Source: Yponomeuta sedellus (Eukaryota > Arthropoda > Insecta > Lepidoptera > Yponomeutidae). From it: a stretch of DNA of 64,000 bases. The translations under genes were made by a program, and so were the position numbers. Where the stretch lies: NCBI GenBank assembly GCA_934045075.1, contig OW203740.1, positions 18,551,878 through 18,615,877 of the forward strand, written 5' to 3'. This document shows, piece by piece, positions 61,914 through 64,000 of this stretch. The notes beneath the pieces were generated by a model. It was given only the letters and a program-made list of their open reading frames with translations, had not been told where the DNA came from and searched no databases. Positions within the stretch are counted from its first letter, which is position 1, and each line of letters begins with the position of its first letter.

Positions 61914-63090
61914 ACCTCAATGATGGGATGTCAACACAGAACATTGTGAATGTACCTACCTACCGGTTGACCAATCGCTCTCTACGTAACGTATCTACGT
62001 AACAACTTTATTCCTTTTACATATAAGTAAGTATGTATTACTTTGGCATTTACTTTATATACTTTTTCTCTTGTTTTTTTGCACGCCTACCAATTTTTCT
62101 TCCACCTCAAGCGGTTGACTGCAGTATTAATAATGTACTCTATGGTTGACTGGTCGAAAATGCTTAAGGCATTAAGTCCCCGTAATTTAAATTTATTAAG
62201 CGGCAATGTTGCTGTATTTACATTGCATTGTAAAGTCGCTTTAAAACCAACAGATTAGAATCCATGTACCTATGTTAAGTTGATGTGCTGTCGAGTGCAC
62301 TTGCATCACATCAAATCGATGAAACAAAACAGGGCAGGGGAATCTACAATCGTAGTTTACTATGACAATTCGAAGTACATTGCGTTGCTGGGTCTACATC
62401 TTAACCTGTGGGTTATTGGACTTTTAGGAAACAGGCGGTTTCTTATTGATATGGCAACCAGCCGATGTCGACAAATTCTGCCTATAGTCTTGACACGAAA
62501 TGCGGCTGCTGTGCTGCACTTTGGCTACACTTTGTGAGCTCATGAGCTGCACTGCCTGCAGCACTGCACTTGACCTTGTACGTTGGCGTGTTCAACGCAC
62601 AAATTAGACAGTTCAACGTGTTGTTCTATGGGTAGACCGGTTTCATTGTTCTGTGGGTTGAACTGTTCAGGGTTGCCCAAATAGCTGATTTATCGCCATT
62701 CAGGCTATCTCGGAATGTGAATGAGGGCTTTTGAATGACAGCTGTGAGTTGATTGCATTAAAAAAAACTAGATGGCGCTGCAAGGAGAACAAATGTCACC
62801 CATCACGTTTTATCGCGTTTTATGTTGTACGCACAGATTATTATTTGTGATAACCTAAACATCTCTTTGTAGTCTGTGATCTAAGCTAAACTATGTTTCG
62901 AAACTGTTGAAATTTGAAAGTTTTGAAGTATTTTTACATTGTTCATTACATACGTCCGTGAATTTTGTCTTAACTAATGGCTAACCCGTGCATTGAGCAT
63001 TTTTGTAAAAACATATAAACATGTAAAAACAATAGGCACTCACCGTTTTCCTAAATGATGTAAATTTTGACATATTATATGACGTCAGCC
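61914..63090. other. Intergenic, nothing recognised
   Basis: No domain-bearing frame. The open frames at 62043-62258 and 62280-62537 have no start context or homology that I recognise. Confidence 0.45.
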
Positions 63091-63099
63091 CCATCTATC

Positions 63100-63505
63100 T
63101 ATGGAGCGGTGGTAGGCCAGTGGGTAGAACCATGGACTCGCAAGCGAGAGCCCTAGGTTCGATCCCCAGTGCGGGCATGTACCAATGACTTTGTTTAATT
63201 TCAAAGTTACGTACATTTGCGAATTTGTAGTTGCAATACCACACGCTAACAGTGAAGGAAAACATCGTGAGGAAACCCGCGGTTTTGTTGGCTCCGCACG
63301 TATTGACTAGTCTTTCCTGTGGGCTAGGCCGACTAAGCTGTCAGGATGGCATAAGTGCTGGGCAAGCCTACAACATCTGTAAAACCATGTCCCAGGCACT
63401 ACATCGTCGGAGTGATCCCTTCACCCATCTAGTGTGAGTGAGGATACCACTGGACGCTGTATAAATCATCTCATTACGTAGATGCACAAAGGCAAGTCAT
63501 CATCA
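63100..63505 (+). mobile_element. tRNA-derived SINE family D, full-length copy 3
   Basis: The head is GCGGTGGTAGGCCAGTGGGT and CTAGGTTCGATCCCCAGTGC, and the body matches copy 1 throughout, ending GTAGATGCACAAAGGC with a short ATC-rich tail. A 9-bp duplication CCATCTATC flanks it (63091-63099 and 63506-63514). Confidence 0.85.
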
Positions 63506-63514
63506 CCATCTATC

Positions 63515-64000
63515 GGTAAGTTGCGGTACTGTTTTTTGTTTTTAATGGCGTTTTGAAAAGCCCTCATTGGCGACAAAAAATAGCAATCGGCGACAATTGG
63601 AAACTTGCGTCTCACTTTGGTATAAAAGCAATGTCGCTACAATGTTTTTATACTAAATCAGACATTAGAAAACTCACAAAAAAGCAAAAATAGTAGATTA
63701 TATCATAAGGGAGCAAAATGATATTTTTACGGCGAGGCTGCTTTTTTTCAAACCAGAGCTAAGTTTGCGAGTAGAGTAGAATCCTGACTTCTACTTCAGT
63801 CTGACTTCCTGAATCCTACTTTTCCGTAGTAGATGACTACAGTGAGAAAATAAAAGGCGCCTCATATTTTAATCTATCACATTTCTTGTGTCAGTTCTAA
63901 TACTTTCAGGAGTTAATTCTGAGTCTTCTAACTTATTTTTCAAAACAAAACAGGAAATTTCTGACAATCAGTGAAAAATTACGAATATTATACGCGGGCT
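63515..64000. other. Intergenic to window end, nothing recognised
   Basis: AT-rich sequence with no supported gene or repeat. Confidence 0.4.

Noticed and set aside
62280..62537. 85-codon frame near the right end.
   Set aside because: No domain, no start context, no splice support.

Overview
The window looks like an AT-rich, repeat-dense insect genome, most likely a moth or butterfly. The evidence is intronless acid-lipase genes, spliced animal genes (NEDD1 and OST4 homologues with GT/AG introns), many tRNA- and 5S-derived SINEs, RTE, CR1/Jockey-like and I-type non-LTR retrotransposons, Helitrons, MITEs, and no bacterial gene organisation. The species cannot be named from sequence alone.

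Layout. 1-1459: 5' part of an acid lipase on the minus strand, cut by the window edge. 1.5-10 kb: gene-poor DNA full of SINEs plus a hAT-type and a Tc1/mariner-type MITE. 10021-13271: a 3.25-kb element with very long inverted arms, exact 8-bp target duplications and a decayed THAP-like exon in its centre. 13912-34603: a 20.7-kb head-to-tail concatemer of 1.1-1.8-kb units whose ends look like those of a Helitron (rolling-circle) element. An I-type LINE with both ORFs open (ORF1 15938-17398, ORF2 17391-21116) lies inside it. The last 9.7 kb of the concatemer is a 4842-bp block present twice, identical wherever I compared it. 36498-37895 and 42612-44009: two intact 465-residue acid lipases, tandem paralogues on the plus strand. 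44-55 kb: LINE and SINE debris, palindromic elements and a 359-bp Helitron. 55231-55335: a 34-residue OST4 homologue on the minus strand. 55611-58361: a second long-arm foldback element with its own 8-bp target duplication. 58729-60649: a two-exon NEDD1 homologue. 61-64 kb: two MITE copies and a SINE.

How the parts relate. The three lipases share the fold, the GHSQG nucleophile motif and a secretion signal. They probably form a digestive or lysosomal lipase cluster that repeats have broken up, with the concatemer between the first and second genes. OST4 (N-glycosylation) and NEDD1 (gamma-tubulin recruitment) are divergently oriented, and the second foldback element sits between them.

The most unusual structure is the concatemer. 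Read on the minus strand it starts TTATATATATATAAAG and ends with a GC-rich hairpin plus CTAG. It is inserted between A and T with no target duplication. Its unit-to-unit junctions join the same two ends directly. Two unit types with different 3' hairpins and two 5' subtypes are shuffled along it.
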